Shown piece by piece: positions 26,123 through 34,581 of a DNA stretch of 64,000 nucleotides. How positions within the stretch are numbered: position 1 is the stretch's first letter; every line of letters begins with the position of its first letter. This DNA is from CAVRGQ01 sp963720785 (GTDB taxonomy: Bacteria > Actinomycetota > Acidimicrobiia > IMCC26256 > DASPTH01), in contig CAVRGQ010000009.1 of the NCBI GenBank assembly GCA_963720785.1, positions 1 to 64,000 of the forward strand. Direction: 5' to 3'. The notes under the pieces are model-generated. The model searched no databases. It was not told where the DNA came from and worked only from the letters and a program-made list of their open reading frames with translations. Position numbers and translations under genes: made by a program.

Positions 26123-26736
26123 TTCCTGCTCCTGGATGACGGTGGGTTCGCGGGCGGGCCGAAGCCCGTGACGAGGTGGTCGGCGAGGAAGGCGCGCAGG
26201 TCGTCGGGCGCGGTGCGGTCGAAGGTGACCGACGGTGTGGTCTGCAGCGAGAGGATGATGCGCATCGCCCATTCGCTCGCCCGGCGCACGTCGAGGTCGG
26301 CACGCACCTCGCCGCGCGCGACGGCGGCCTCGAGGTAGGGCACGAGCACCTCGACCCAGCGGCCGAGCATCGGCCCGGCGCCGCTCGTGAGCATCACCGC
26401 GACGACCTCGGGCTCGGTGTCGCGCAGTTCGAGGAGGGCTTCCTCCTCGTAGGCGCGGGTGCGCAGCGCGAGGGCCACGATCTGTTCGAGCAACGTGGGC
26501 TGCGCGTCCATCGCCGCGGTGATGTCGCGGATGACCTCGGAGTCGGCGCGGGACAGCACTTCCCGCAGCAGCGTGTCCTTGTCGCGGAAGTAGCGGTGGA
26601 CGGTGCCCCGGCTCACGCCGGCCAGGCGGGCGACCTCTTCCATCGTGGTGCGGCGCAGGCCGTAGCGGCGGACGCAGCGCGCGGCGGCGTCGAGGATGAC
26701 CTGCTCGGTGTCCACCGCCGTTGTCGCCACGGGCAC
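26119..26736 (-). CDS. TetR-family transcriptional regulator
   Basis: Protein of 205 residues. The helix-turn-helix is at residues ~30-60 (RRTTMEEVARLAGVSRGTVHRYFRDKDTLL), followed by a helical ligand-binding domain. It is co-transcribed with the P450 gene (stop/start overlap), so it most likely controls that operon in response to the P450 substrate. Start GTG at 26736. An inverted repeat 8 bp upstream is a plausible autoregulatory operator. Confidence 0.93.
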   Translation of the reverse strand: MPVATTAVDTEQVILDAAARCVRRYGLRRTTMEEVARLAGVSRGTVHRYFRDKDTLLREVLSRADSEVIRDITAAMDAQPTLLEQIVALALRTRAYEEEALLELRDTEPEVVAVMLTSGAGPMLGRWVEVLVPYLEAAVARGEVRADLDVRRASEWAMRIILSLQTTPSVTFDRTAPDDLRAFLADHLVTGFGPPANPPSSRSRK

Positions 26737-26744
26737 ACGATAGA

Positions 26745-26762
26745 ACAGATTACGATATCTGT
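26745..26762. promoter_or_regulatory. Candidate TetR operator
   Basis: ACAGAT-TACGAT-ATCTGT: perfect 6-bp arms around a 6-bp centre, directly upstream of the TetR start and the most AT-rich spot nearby. Size and place fit a TetR-family site overlapping the promoter. Confidence 0.5.
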
Positions 26763-26787
26763 CATATCGCCTTGTCGGGCCGACGGG

Positions 26788-27763
26788 TCACCCCGCCTTC
26801 GACCACCCCTCGGGGAGGCGCCGGGTGCCGGCTGTCGTGGTGGCGTAGACCTGCCACACGTGGTAGCCGTCGTACGCGCGGGGGTCGGCGATCATCACCT
26901 GGGCGTAGTCGTCGACCGCGGCCACGTAGTCGTCGCTCGGGTTGTAGGCGAAGAGTGCCCTCGCGATGTCGGTCGCTCCTTCTCCGTCGGGCGCTCCGCG
27001 CCTCGTCGCTTCTGCTCCGTCGGGCGCGCCGCGCTTCGTCGCCCCGTGGGCCGCGAGGAACCGACCGGCGGCGAGGATCGCGTCGTGATCGCTCGACACG
27101 TCGCCACCCGCGCCGTACTCCTCCCACGTGGCCGGCATGAACTGCATCGGCCCCTGCGCACCGACCGCGCTGTTGCCGTGGATGCGGCCCATGCCGCGTC
27201 TCGACCAGGTGGATGGCGGCGAGGTAGGGCCACGGGATGCCGCTCGCCGCCTCGGCCTCGCGGTACCAGGCCAGCAGCGTGGCTGCGGGCGCGGGAGTAC
27301 GGATCGTCCAGTCGGGCAGTTCGCTCGGTGGTGGACCGAGTGACGGGCTGGTGAGGTGCTCGGCCGCGTCGTGGTTGCGGGCCACCGGCGCGGCGACGTC
27401 GGCGGGCAACGCGGCCGCCACTGTGGCATACCACTCGGGGTGTTCGGCCAGCGCGCCGTACGCGTGCTGCTGCGCCCAGCCGAGCGCTTCGCGACCAGCG
27501 GCGTCGCCGGTGTCGGAACGGAGCGCCCGCTCGACGCGCACCAGCTCGGCTGTCACCGCCGCGGGCGTCGTGGGCCGGGCGAGCCGGTCGGGGCTGGTGG
27601 GCATCGTCGTCGTCGGGCTCGTGGTGCTTGCGGAGGTCGGCGACCGACGATCGATCCCACCAGCGACCTTGGTGTCGTCGCCGCCGCAACCGGCAAGCCC
27701 GGCGGGCCCGGCGAGCGTGAGCAGGCCGAGCGCCACCAGTGCCGTCGCCCACCCCCGTCGCAT
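26788..27763 (-). CDS. Lytic murein transglycosylase lipoprotein (frameshifted)
   Basis: N-terminal signal with lipobox (LTLAGPAGLAGC, Cys about residue 26), a Thr/Ser-rich linker, a helical region, then an SLT-type domain. The catalytic Glu is in AIHLVETR, followed by MGRIHGNSAVGAQGPMQFMPATWEEYG and ALFAYNPSDDYV. It would cleave peptidoglycan glycan strands from the outer face of the membrane. One extra base near 27195, between VETR and MGRIHG, breaks the frame. An 11-residue duplication (RGAPDG...AT twice) lies between the domain halves. The gene is divergent from the F420-type oxidoreductase gene. Confidence 0.87.
26982..27042. repeat. 28-bp direct repeat inside the transglycosylase gene
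   Basis: CTCCGTCGGGCGCTCCGCGC... at 26982-27009 and a near copy at 27015-27042, period 33 bp, keep the frame and encode two copies of an 11-residue Gly/Ala/Arg-rich unit. It looks like an inserted short repeat tolerated between conserved blocks. Confidence 0.7.
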
Positions 27764-27817
27764 CACGCACGTCAGCCTGGCACACGACCCCCGGGATTTG
27801 GCGTACGGTCTCCCGCC

Positions 27818-28771
27818 GTGACGCCTCCCGAAACATCCTCGGACCTGACCGGCGTGCGCATCGGCTGGTTCGCGGGCGCCGATGCGGTGACGCTCGACGA
27901 TGCGGTGGGCCGCACCGCCCGCGCCGTCGACGAGGGCTTCGGCGCGGTGTGGTTCCCCCAGACCGCGAGCCTCGACACGCTGACCGCACTCGCGGTGGTG
28001 GCCCGCGAGGTGCCCGAGCCGCATCTCGGCACTGCGGTGGTACCGGTGCAGGGCCGCCACCCGATCCCGCTCGCGCTCTCCGCACTGACCGTGGCCGACG
28101 CCGCGGGGCCCGGCCGCTTCACCTTCGGCATCGGCGCAACGCACGCGCCGGTCTCCGAGGGCTGGTTCGGCATCCCCTACCGCGGCATCGTCGAAGTGTC
28201 CGCGGAGACCATCGACGCGGTCAACGGGATGTTCTCCGAGTCGCGCACCGCGAACGTGGAGGGTGCGCACCTCACCGCGCGCATCACCACGTCGATGCAG
28301 GTACCCGCGCCGAGCCTCATGCTCGCCGCGCTCGGCCCACGCATGGTCGCCCTCGCCGGCGCGCACACCGACGGCTCGATCACCTGGATGACCGGGCCCC
28401 ACGAGCTCGCCCGCCTCGTCGCTGGGCTGCGGCAGGCCGCGGCCGACGCGGGCCGCCCGGCACCGCACGTCGTGGTGGGCATCCCGGTGTGTCTCACCGA
28501 CGACGTCGCCGGCACCCGTGCTGCGCTGACCCCGCAGATGGAAGGCGTGGCGCGTATGCCGTCGTACCGACGGCAGGTGGCGAACGAGGGCGTCGAGCAT
28601 CCCGTCGACGTGGTGGTGCTGGGCGACGAAGCCGCGCTGCGCACCCGCCTCGCCGCGCTCGCCGCGGTCGGCATGACCGAGCTGTGCGCGCACGTGGTCG
28701 GTTCACCCGGGCAGCAGGCGGACACGCGCCGGTTCCTCGGTGCGCTCTCGCGAGAGGTCACCGGGCGATGA
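27818..28771 (+). CDS. LLM-class, probably F420-dependent oxidoreductase
   Basis: Luciferase-like TIM-barrel protein of 317 residues. Features: VRIGWFAGADAVTLDDAV, EGFGAVWFPQTASLDTLTAL, LGTAVVPVQGRHPIPLALSAL, RFTFGIGATHAPVSEGWFGIPY and LAALGPRMVALAGAHTDGSITW. The overall pattern is that of actinobacterial F420-dependent family members rather than FMN luciferases; this is a family-based inference. GTG start. Its stop overlaps the ATG of the next gene, and it heads the five-gene steroid-type operon, perhaps supplying an oxidation step. Confidence 0.88.
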   Translation: MTPPETSSDLTGVRIGWFAGADAVTLDDAVGRTARAVDEGFGAVWFPQTASLDTLTALAVVAREVPEPHLGTAVVPVQGRHPIPLALSALTVADAAGPGRFTFGIGATHAPVSEGWFGIPYRGIVEVSAETIDAVNGMFSESRTANVEGAHLTARITTSMQVPAPSLMLAALGPRMVALAGAHTDGSITWMTGPHELARLVAGLRQAAADAGRPAPHVVVGIPVCLTDDVAGTRAALTPQMEGVARMPSYRRQVANEGVEHPVDVVVLGDEAALRTRLAALAAVGMTELCAHVVGSPGQQADTRRFLGALSREVTGR

Positions 28772-29346
28772 GCCTGTACGACGAGCTCCAGGCCCTGATC
28801 GGACAGCCGATGGGCAACCGTGGCGCGGCGCCCGGACCCGATCCCGTCAACCTGCCGATGATCCGCCACTGGTGCGCGGCATTCGACGACCACAACCCCG
28901 TGTACACCGACGACGACTTCGCGCGCGGCACGCGCTTCGGTGGGATGGTGGCGCCGCCGCTGATGCTGCAGACGTGGACGTTCCCCACGCCGATGCTCGT
29001 GGGCATCGCCGAGCGCGGCGGGCACCCGGTGCCGTCGACCGGGCGTAGCCCGTTGTCGGTCCTCGACGACGCGGGCTACCGCGGCACGCTCGCGGCGAAC
29101 TCCGAGTTCGAGATCGTGCGCTACCTGCGCGTCGGCGACACCGTCACCGCCGCGACCACGCTCGACGAGGTGAGTGAGGAGAAGCAGACCCGCCTCGGCT
29201 CCGGGTACTTCGTCACCTGGCTCACCACCTACACCGACCAGGACGGCGAGGTCGTGGGGCTGCAGCGGTTCCGCGTGTTCAAGTTCAAGCCGCCCGCCCC
29301 CGAGCGCGGGCCGGACGACTCTCCCGAGACTGGAGACGACGCATGA
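28768..29346 (+). CDS. MaoC/FAS1-like dehydratase, N-terminal half of ChsH2 type
   Basis: Hot-dog protein of 192 residues of the FAS1-like dehydratase type: IRHWCAAFDDHNPVYTDDDFA, RFGGMVAPPLMLQTWTFP, LAANSEFEIVRYLRVGDTV, and TRLGSGYFVTWLTTYTDQDG near the end. In mycobacteria the corresponding domain is the N-terminal half of ChsH2 and works with ChsH1 to hydrate the steroid side-chain enoyl-CoA. Here it is a separate gene, coupled by ATGA overlaps to both neighbours. Confidence 0.88.
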   Translation: MSLYDELQALIGQPMGNRGAAPGPDPVNLPMIRHWCAAFDDHNPVYTDDDFARGTRFGGMVAPPLMLQTWTFPTPMLVGIAERGGHPVPSTGRSPLSVLDDAGYRGTLAANSEFEIVRYLRVGDTVTAATTLDEVSEEKQTRLGSGYFVTWLTTYTDQDGEVVGLQRFRVFKFKPPAPERGPDDSPETGDDA

Positions 29347-29741
29347 GCACCCGGCTCGCCCCGAGCGTGTCGCTCGACACCGCGTTCTTCTGGGACGGCG
29401 TGCGCGCACACCAATTGCTGATCCAGCGCTGCGCGTCGTGTGGGGCGTTGCGTCACCCACCGGGCCCGATGTGCCCGCAGTGCCGCTCCGTGGAGTGGGA
29501 CACCGTCGCGGCCTCCGGGCGCGGCGAGGTGTTCAGCTTCGTCATGCCGCACCACCCGGCATTCCCCTGGTTCGAGTACCCGTACATCGTGGCGTTGGTC
29601 GAGCTCGAGGAGGGCGTGCGCATGGTCGCCAACCTGGTGGGCGTCGCGCCCGACGACGCCGCGATCGGGATGGCCGTGCAGGTCGAGTTCGAGCACCACG
29701 ACAACGACGTCGTGCTGCCTGCCTTCCGGCCCGCGTCATGA
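29343..29741 (+). CDS. DUF35 zinc-ribbon/OB-fold protein, C-terminal half of ChsH2 type
   Basis: Protein of 132 residues. The zinc ribbon CASCGALRHPPGPMCPQC (about residues 31-48) is followed by an OB fold (GEVFSFVMPHHPAFPWFEYPYIVALVELEEG). DUF35 proteins pair with thiolase-like enzymes. In steroid degradation the DUF35 part of ChsH2 binds and activates the aldolase Ltp2. That fits the ltp2-like gene two positions downstream. Overlaps upstream and downstream genes by 4 bp. Confidence 0.92.
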   Translation: MSTRLAPSVSLDTAFFWDGVRAHQLLIQRCASCGALRHPPGPMCPQCRSVEWDTVAASGRGEVFSFVMPHHPAFPWFEYPYIVALVELEEGVRMVANLVGVAPDDAAIGMAVQVEFEHHDNDVVLPAFRPAS

Positions 29742-30199
29742 GCGTCACCACCACCCTCGACTTCAGCACCCTGCGCGTCGGCGACGCGCTGACGCCGCTC
29801 GTGATCGAGATGACCGCGACGCTCGTCGTCGCCGGCGCGATCGCGACGCGCGACTTCATGCCCGTGCACCACGACCGCGGCTACGCCAACCAGCAGGGTG
29901 CGCCCGACATCTTCATGAACATCCTCAGCGACACCGCGTACGCCAGTCGCTTCCTCACTGACTGGGCCGGGCCGGAGGCGATGATCCGCAAGATCTCGGT
30001 GCGCCTCGGGGTGCCGGTGTTCCCCGGCCACACCCTCACCTACACAGGCGAGATCATCGGGCTGCGCGAGGAGGGCGAGGGCCGTGCACGAGCCGGCGTG
30101 GTCGACATCGCGCTGCGGGCCCAGAACGAGCTCGGTGACCACGTGAGCGGCACCGCGACGCTCACCCTCCCGCTCACGACGCCGGAGGTGCGCGCATGA
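29738..30199 (+). CDS. MaoC-family hydratase, ChsH1-like
   Basis: Hot-dog protein of 153 residues with the hydratase signature ATRDFMPVHHDRGYANQQGAPDIFMN, carrying the Asp and His positions of (R)-specific enoyl-CoA hydratases, and VFPGHTLTYTGEI. In the steroid model it pairs with the FAS1-like dehydratase at 28768 to form a heteromeric hydratase with one active half. Coupled by ATGA overlaps on both sides. Confidence 0.88.
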   Translation: MSVTTTLDFSTLRVGDALTPLVIEMTATLVVAGAIATRDFMPVHHDRGYANQQGAPDIFMNILSDTAYASRFLTDWAGPEAMIRKISVRLGVPVFPGHTLTYTGEIIGLREEGEGRARAGVVDIALRAQNELGDHVSGTATLTLPLTTPEVRA

Positions 30200-31362
30200 C
30201 GAGGTGGCAACCGGACGGCACCGCCATCGCGGGGATCGGCCAGACCGAGTTCTCGAAGGAGTCGGGGCGCAGCGAGCTGCAGTTGGCGTGCGAGGCGGTG
30301 GCCGCCGCGATCGACGACGCCGGCCTCTCCCCCACCGACGTCGACGGCCTGGTCACCTTCACGATGGACCAGAACGCGCAGACCGATGTCGCCCGCAACG
30401 TCGGCATCGGCGACGTGCGCTTCTTCACCAACGTGCCGTTCGGCGGCGGTGCGGCCGCGGGCACCGTCGCCCAGGCGGCGTGGGCCGTGGCCGCGGGCGC
30501 CGCCGACGTGGTGGTCTGCTACCGCGCGTTCAACGAGCGCTCGGGCGCGCGCTTCGGCGACGCGGGCCGCACCATCGCGGCGATGCCCCCGTGGATGTCG
30601 TGGTACGGACCGTTCGGGCTGCTCACCCCGGCGTCGTGGGTCGCACTGCACGCCCGTCGCTACATGGACCGCTACGGCGTGACCAACGCCGACTTCGCAC
30701 CGATCGCGATCGTCGACCGCATGCACGCGGCGAACAATCCGGCCGCGTGGTTCCACGATCGCCCGATCACCTTCGACGACCACCAGTCGTCGCGCTGGAT
30801 CGTCGAGCCGGTGTTGCGCCTCCTCGACTGCTGCCAGGAGAGCGACGGTGGCGTGGCGCTGGTGGTGACGAGCGCCGAGCGCGCCCGCGACCTGCCCCAG
30901 ACCCCGGCGCTCATCAGTGCCGCCGCGCAGGGCTTTGCGTCCGAGGCCGACATGATGACCGCGTACTACCGCGACGACCTGCTCGGTCTCCCCGACATCG
31001 GGTTGGTGGCGCGTCGGCTCTGGAACGACTCCGGCCTGCGCCCCACCGACATGGGCACCGCCTTCCTCTACGACCACTTCACGCCGTTCGTGCTCATGCA
31101 GCTCGAGGAGCTCGGCTTCTGCGGGCCCGGTGAGGCGAAGGACTTCTGCACCGTCGAGAACCTCACCGTCGGCGGTGCGTTGCCGCTGAACACGAGCGGC
31201 GGTCTGCTCGGCGAGGCCTACATCCACGGCATGAACGGCATCACCGAAGTGGTCCGGCAATTGCGCGGCACGTCGGTGAACCAGGTGCCGGGGGTGGAGC
31301 ACGGCTTGGTCACGTCGGGCACCGGCGTACCCACGAGTGGGTTGGTCCTCACCCGCGGCTGA
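30196..31362 (+). CDS. ltp2: Thiolase-like aldolase, Ltp2 type
   Basis: Protein of 388 residues, thiolase fold, of the lipid-transfer-protein/acetyl-CoA-acetyltransferase group. It reads AIAGIGQTEFSKESGRSELQL at the start, then VCYRAFNERSGARFG, SSRWIVEPVLRLLDCCQESDGG, YDHFTPFVLMQLEELGFCG and GEAYIHGMNGITEVVRQLRG. From memory this is very similar to mycobacterial Ltp2 (Rv3540c), a retro-aldolase that removes a propionyl-CoA-sized unit from the steroid side chain. With the MaoC and DUF35 genes upstream it completes a hydration-plus-retro-aldol module. Substrate here is inferred; it could be another branched terpenoid acyl-CoA. Confidence 0.9.
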   Translation: MTRWQPDGTAIAGIGQTEFSKESGRSELQLACEAVAAAIDDAGLSPTDVDGLVTFTMDQNAQTDVARNVGIGDVRFFTNVPFGGGAAAGTVAQAAWAVAAGAADVVVCYRAFNERSGARFGDAGRTIAAMPPWMSWYGPFGLLTPASWVALHARRYMDRYGVTNADFAPIAIVDRMHAANNPAAWFHDRPITFDDHQSSRWIVEPVLRLLDCCQESDGGVALVVTSAERARDLPQTPALISAAAQGFASEADMMTAYYRDDLLGLPDIGLVARRLWNDSGLRPTDMGTAFLYDHFTPFVLMQLEELGFCGPGEAKDFCTVENLTVGGALPLNTSGGLLGEAYIHGMNGITEVVRQLRGTSVNQVPGVEHGLVTSGTGVPTSGLVLTRG

Positions 31363-31385
31363 TCCATCTGGGATCATTGCTCCCC

Positions 31386-32084
31386 ATGTGGAACGACGAC
31401 CCGGACGCGACGGCGGCGAACAACGTGCCCGACGATCTGCCCGACGGCCTTCCCGACGGCGGTGAGCCCACCCAGGCGCTCCCACCCCAGGACACCCCGG
31501 CCGTTCCTCCGCCCACGCCGCCGGTCGCACCCGGCGGCACCGGTCCGGCGGGCGGCGACGACGACCACGGCCGGCGCAACGTGCTGCTCTGGGTGCTCGG
31601 CGGTCTGCTCGTGGTCGCGGTGATCGTGATCGCCATCCTGTTGCTCACGAACAACGACGACTCGTCCGACAAGAACGCGAGCAACGACGCGACCACCACC
31701 ACCGTCGCGGCGTCGACCACCACGTCGAGCACCACGTCCACCACGGCGGCCACCACCACCACGCAGCCGTCCACCACCACCACCGCGCCGGGCACGGCCC
31801 CCGTCATCACGTCGTTCACGTCGAGCACCACGTCGATCACGTGTCCCGCGGCCGTGAGCACCACCACCACGACCCCCTCGGTGACGCTCTCGTGGACCAC
31901 GCAGAATGCGACCGCAGTCGACCTCGCGGTCGACGGCCCCGGGATCTACAGCTCCTACGGCCCGAACGGCCAGACCCAGGTGAACGTGCCGTGCGACGGC
32001 AACACCCACACCTACACGCTCACCGCCAAGTCCGACACCGGCACCAGCGCGCCGAAGACCATCTCCGTCGCCACCCACACCTGA
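31386..32084 (+). CDS. Single-pass membrane protein with Thr-rich linker
   Basis: Protein of 232 residues, no known family. N-terminal ~65 residues are Pro/Asp-rich and cytoplasmic. One membrane helix follows (VLLWVLGGLLVVAVIVIAILLL, about 66-87). Next is a Thr/Ser-only stretch of about 45 residues typical of exposed linkers, then a ~75-residue beta-rich domain with two Cys (ITCPAAV and VNVPCDG) likely bridged, similar in shape to Ig-like domains (PSVTLSWTTQNATAVDL). Probably exposed on the cell surface. It ends just before a large inverted repeat shared with the convergent gene. Confidence 0.75.
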   Translation: MWNDDPDATAANNVPDDLPDGLPDGGEPTQALPPQDTPAVPPPTPPVAPGGTGPAGGDDDHGRRNVLLWVLGGLLVVAVIVIAILLLTNNDDSSDKNASNDATTTTVAASTTTSSTTSTTAATTTTQPSTTTTAPGTAPVITSFTSSTTSITCPAAVSTTTTTPSVTLSWTTQNATAVDLAVDGPGIYSSYGPNGQTQVNVPCDGNTHTYTLTAKSDTGTSAPKTISVATHT

Positions 32085-32097
32085 CGCCACCCCAGTT

Positions 32098-32149
32098 CGT
32101 TTTGGCGTCACCACGCGTCGCTATGGCGACCTCTGGTGACGCCAAAACG
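32098..32149. terminator. Large nested inverted repeat between convergent genes
   Basis: Perfect 16-bp arms (CGTTTTGGCGTCACCA and TGGTGACGCCAAAACG) enclose 20 bp that contain a second hairpin (GTCGC-TATG-GCGAC). It fills the gap between two convergent genes, so a bidirectional terminator is the simplest reading. The arms with outer AAAAC/GTTTT also look like terminal repeats of a very small mobile element. Confidence 0.65.
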
Positions 32150-32165
32150 GGAAGATCGGAGACGG

Positions 32166-34088
32166 TCAAGGTTCGACGATGGGGAAGAACATCTCGAACG
32201 GGGTGAGGCGGTCGAAGATCGCGCACAGGGAGTCGGCGTCGCCGTCGACGGTGAAGGTGCCCTCCGCGATCGCGGCGCGCAGGTCGCCGCTGGTGCTCAC
32301 CAGACGGTGGAGGTCGGCGAGGGTGCAGTGCACGGTGGCGTCGGGCGCGGGCGCGGTCGCCGCGAGCGCGCCCACCCGCGAGTGCAGCGTGCCGTTCGAC
32401 AGCTCGGTCGCCGCGGGCTCCGCGCCCGAGATCTCCCAGCGCACGTGCACGGTGCCGAGCTCCACTGCCGCGGGCCCGTCGAGACGCACCGCGAGGTAGT
32501 CGAACACCTGATCGAGCGTCATGCCCGCGATCACCTCGCGCGCCGGGCGTACCGGCAACGAGAACGGCGGCGTGCCGTGGCGGAGATCCTGCGCGCCCGT
32601 GAGGTAGACGTCGCGCCAGGGGCCCGCCTCGGCGACGTAGCCGAGCTGCTCGAACGCGTCGGCCTGCAGCAGACGCGCCTCGCGGTTGGTGGGATCGGCG
32701 AACACCGCGTGGCGCAGCACCTCCGCCACCCAGCGGTAGTCGCCCTCGTCGTAGCTGCGGCGCGCGTTGGCGAGCAGCGCGTCCACGCCCCCCATGAACT
32801 CCACGTACCGCAGCGCGGCGTCGACCGGCGGGTACGGCTCGAGGCTCGACGGGTGCCCGTCGTAGAAGCCGAAGTAGCGCTGGTACACCGCGCGCACGTT
32901 GTGGCTGACGGTGCCGTAGTACCCGTGGCAGGTCCAGTCGGCCCAGAGGCCGGGCGGCAGCTCGACCGTCGCCGCGATCTCGTTCGGCGTGTACCCGAGG
33001 TTGGCGAGGCGCATGGCCTCGTCGTGGATCCAGCGGTACAGGTCGCGATGGTTGCGCAGGTGCGCGACGACGTCGGCGGCGCCCCAGAACGGCCACGAGT
33101 GCGACGCGATGCACACCGCGGCGCGTCCGCCCCAGCGCGCCAGGGCCTCGTCGAGGTAGTGGCTCCACGCCAGCGAGTCGCGGATCAGCGCGCCCCGCAG
33201 CGTGAGCACGTTGTGCTGCGTGCCGGTGCAGTTCTCCGCGAGGCACAGCACCTCGAAGTCGGGGAACCACATGTGCATCTCGGCCGGCGCCTCGGAGTCG
33301 GGCGTGAGCTGGAACTCGATGCGCACGCCGTCGAGCACGAGCTCGGTGACGGTCGCGTCGATGTCGATGGTGGGCGCGACGAGTGAGCCGGTGCCGGTGG
33401 GGATGCCCTTGCCGAGGCCCTGGTCGACGTGACCCTGTGCGTCCCACGGCAGCGTCATGCCGAACTGGTACGTGGCGCGTCGACCCATCGCGCACTGCGC
33501 GACGACGTTCTCGGCGACTGCCGCGTGCATGAAGCCCTCGGGCGCGACCACCTCGCACGAGCCCGACAGCACCTCCTCGCGGCTCACGATGCCGAGGATG
33601 CCGCCGTAGTGGTCGACGTGGGAGTGCGTGTAGAGGACCGCCTTCACCGGGCGCACGCCCAGGTGCTCGTCGACGAGCGCCTTGGCGACGGCGGCGGTCT
33701 CGGTGACGGTGAGCGGGTCGATGACCACCCACCCTTCGTCACCGCGGATGAAGGTGACGACCGACGTGTCGTAGCCGCGCACCTGCCAGATGCCGTCGAC
33801 CACCTCGTAGAGGCCGTGCTCGCCGTTGAGCTGCGCCTGGCGCCACAGCGCCGGGTTGACCGTCGCGGGCGCATCACCCTCGACGAAGTCCCAGCGGCCC
33901 GGGTCCCAGGAGGTGCCGCCGAGCGCGTTCTCGGCGCGGTTCGCGATCGGGCCGTCGTGCCGGGCGACGAAGCCGCGCTGCACCCGGGCGAAGTCGGCGC
34001 GGTCGTCGGCGGGCAGGCGCGCCGCGAACGCCGCCTGCCGCGCGACGGTGTGCCCGGTGGCGTCCTTGCGTTCCTCGGGGGTGGTCAT
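32166..34088 (-). CDS. Metallo-beta-lactamase-fold alkylsulfatase (SdsA/BDS1 type)
   Basis: Protein of 640 residues matching linear alkylsulfatases. An N-terminal MBL domain has the metal motif YTHSHVDHYGG (about residue 165) and CLAENCTGTQHNVLTLRGA. A helical dimerisation domain follows (PPGLWADWTCHGYYGTVSHNVRAVYQRYFGFYDG), then a C-terminal SCP2-like domain. Family members hydrolyse primary or secondary alkyl sulfates such as dodecyl sulfate. No signal peptide is seen, so it is probably cytoplasmic. Its start overlaps the upstream small gene's stop (ATGA). Confidence 0.92.
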   Translation of the reverse strand: MTTPEERKDATGHTVARQAAFAARLPADDRADFARVQRGFVARHDGPIANRAENALGGTSWDPGRWDFVEGDAPATVNPALWRQAQLNGEHGLYEVVDGIWQVRGYDTSVVTFIRGDEGWVVIDPLTVTETAAVAKALVDEHLGVRPVKAVLYTHSHVDHYGGILGIVSREEVLSGSCEVVAPEGFMHAAVAENVVAQCAMGRRATYQFGMTLPWDAQGHVDQGLGKGIPTGTGSLVAPTIDIDATVTELVLDGVRIEFQLTPDSEAPAEMHMWFPDFEVLCLAENCTGTQHNVLTLRGALIRDSLAWSHYLDEALARWGGRAAVCIASHSWPFWGAADVVAHLRNHRDLYRWIHDEAMRLANLGYTPNEIAATVELPPGLWADWTCHGYYGTVSHNVRAVYQRYFGFYDGHPSSLEPYPPVDAALRYVEFMGGVDALLANARRSYDEGDYRWVAEVLRHAVFADPTNREARLLQADAFEQLGYVAEAGPWRDVYLTGAQDLRHGTPPFSLPVRPAREVIAGMTLDQVFDYLAVRLDGPAAVELGTVHVRWEISGAEPAATELSNGTLHSRVGALAATAPAPDATVHCTLADLHRLVSTSGDLRAAIAEGTFTVDGDADSLCAIFDRLTPFEMFFPIVEP

Positions 34089-34522
34089 GCCGGCCGCGCC
34101 CGTTCGAGCCAGGTGAGGAGTGCCGTGACGCCCTCGGTCTGGCTGGTCCCCGACATGGCCGCGCCCAGCCCCGTGTCGCGCATCATGAGGAACTTGTGCT
34201 TCTCGCCGTCGGCGAACTCCAGCGACAACTTGATCGACGTCATGTCGGCGATGATCATCGACGCGGCGATCCAGCCGCCGCCACCACCGTCGACCGATGC
34301 CGCCACGATGTCGCCCGGCTCCGCCCGGCGCGCCTCACCGTCGGGCTGCAACTTGCGACTGAGCGGCACCAGCCACAGCGCCGCGTCGGTGGTGACCACG
34401 CCCCACATGCGGCCGCTGAAGGTCTTCTGCTCGTTGACCACGCACAGCGGCTCGCTCGGCCCGCCGGTCACGGTGGACAAAGCCTCGAGCAGCGCGTCGT
34501 ACGCTTCCTGCCTGCGTCCCAT
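34085..34522 (-). CDS. Conserved hypothetical protein
   Basis: Protein of 145 residues that I do not recognise. It has no membrane segment or signal peptide. The pattern of beta strands (LCVVNEQKTFSGRMWGVVTTDAALWLVPL; IKLSLEFADGEKHKFLMM) suggests a small PH-like or beta-sandwich fold, and there is a Gly-rich loop (DGGGGGW). It is translationally coupled to the alkylsulfatase gene, which is the only hint of function. Confidence 0.65.
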   Translation of the reverse strand: MGRRQEAYDALLEALSTVTGGPSEPLCVVNEQKTFSGRMWGVVTTDAALWLVPLSRKLQPDGEARRAEPGDIVAASVDGGGGGWIAASMIIADMTSIKLSLEFADGEKHKFLMMRDTGLGAAMSGTSQTEGVTALLTWLERARPA

Positions 34523-34581
34523 GCGGGCATCCTCGCGCGATTCGCGACGGGTGACCGACGATCGTCAGCGAGTGCCCGGGG

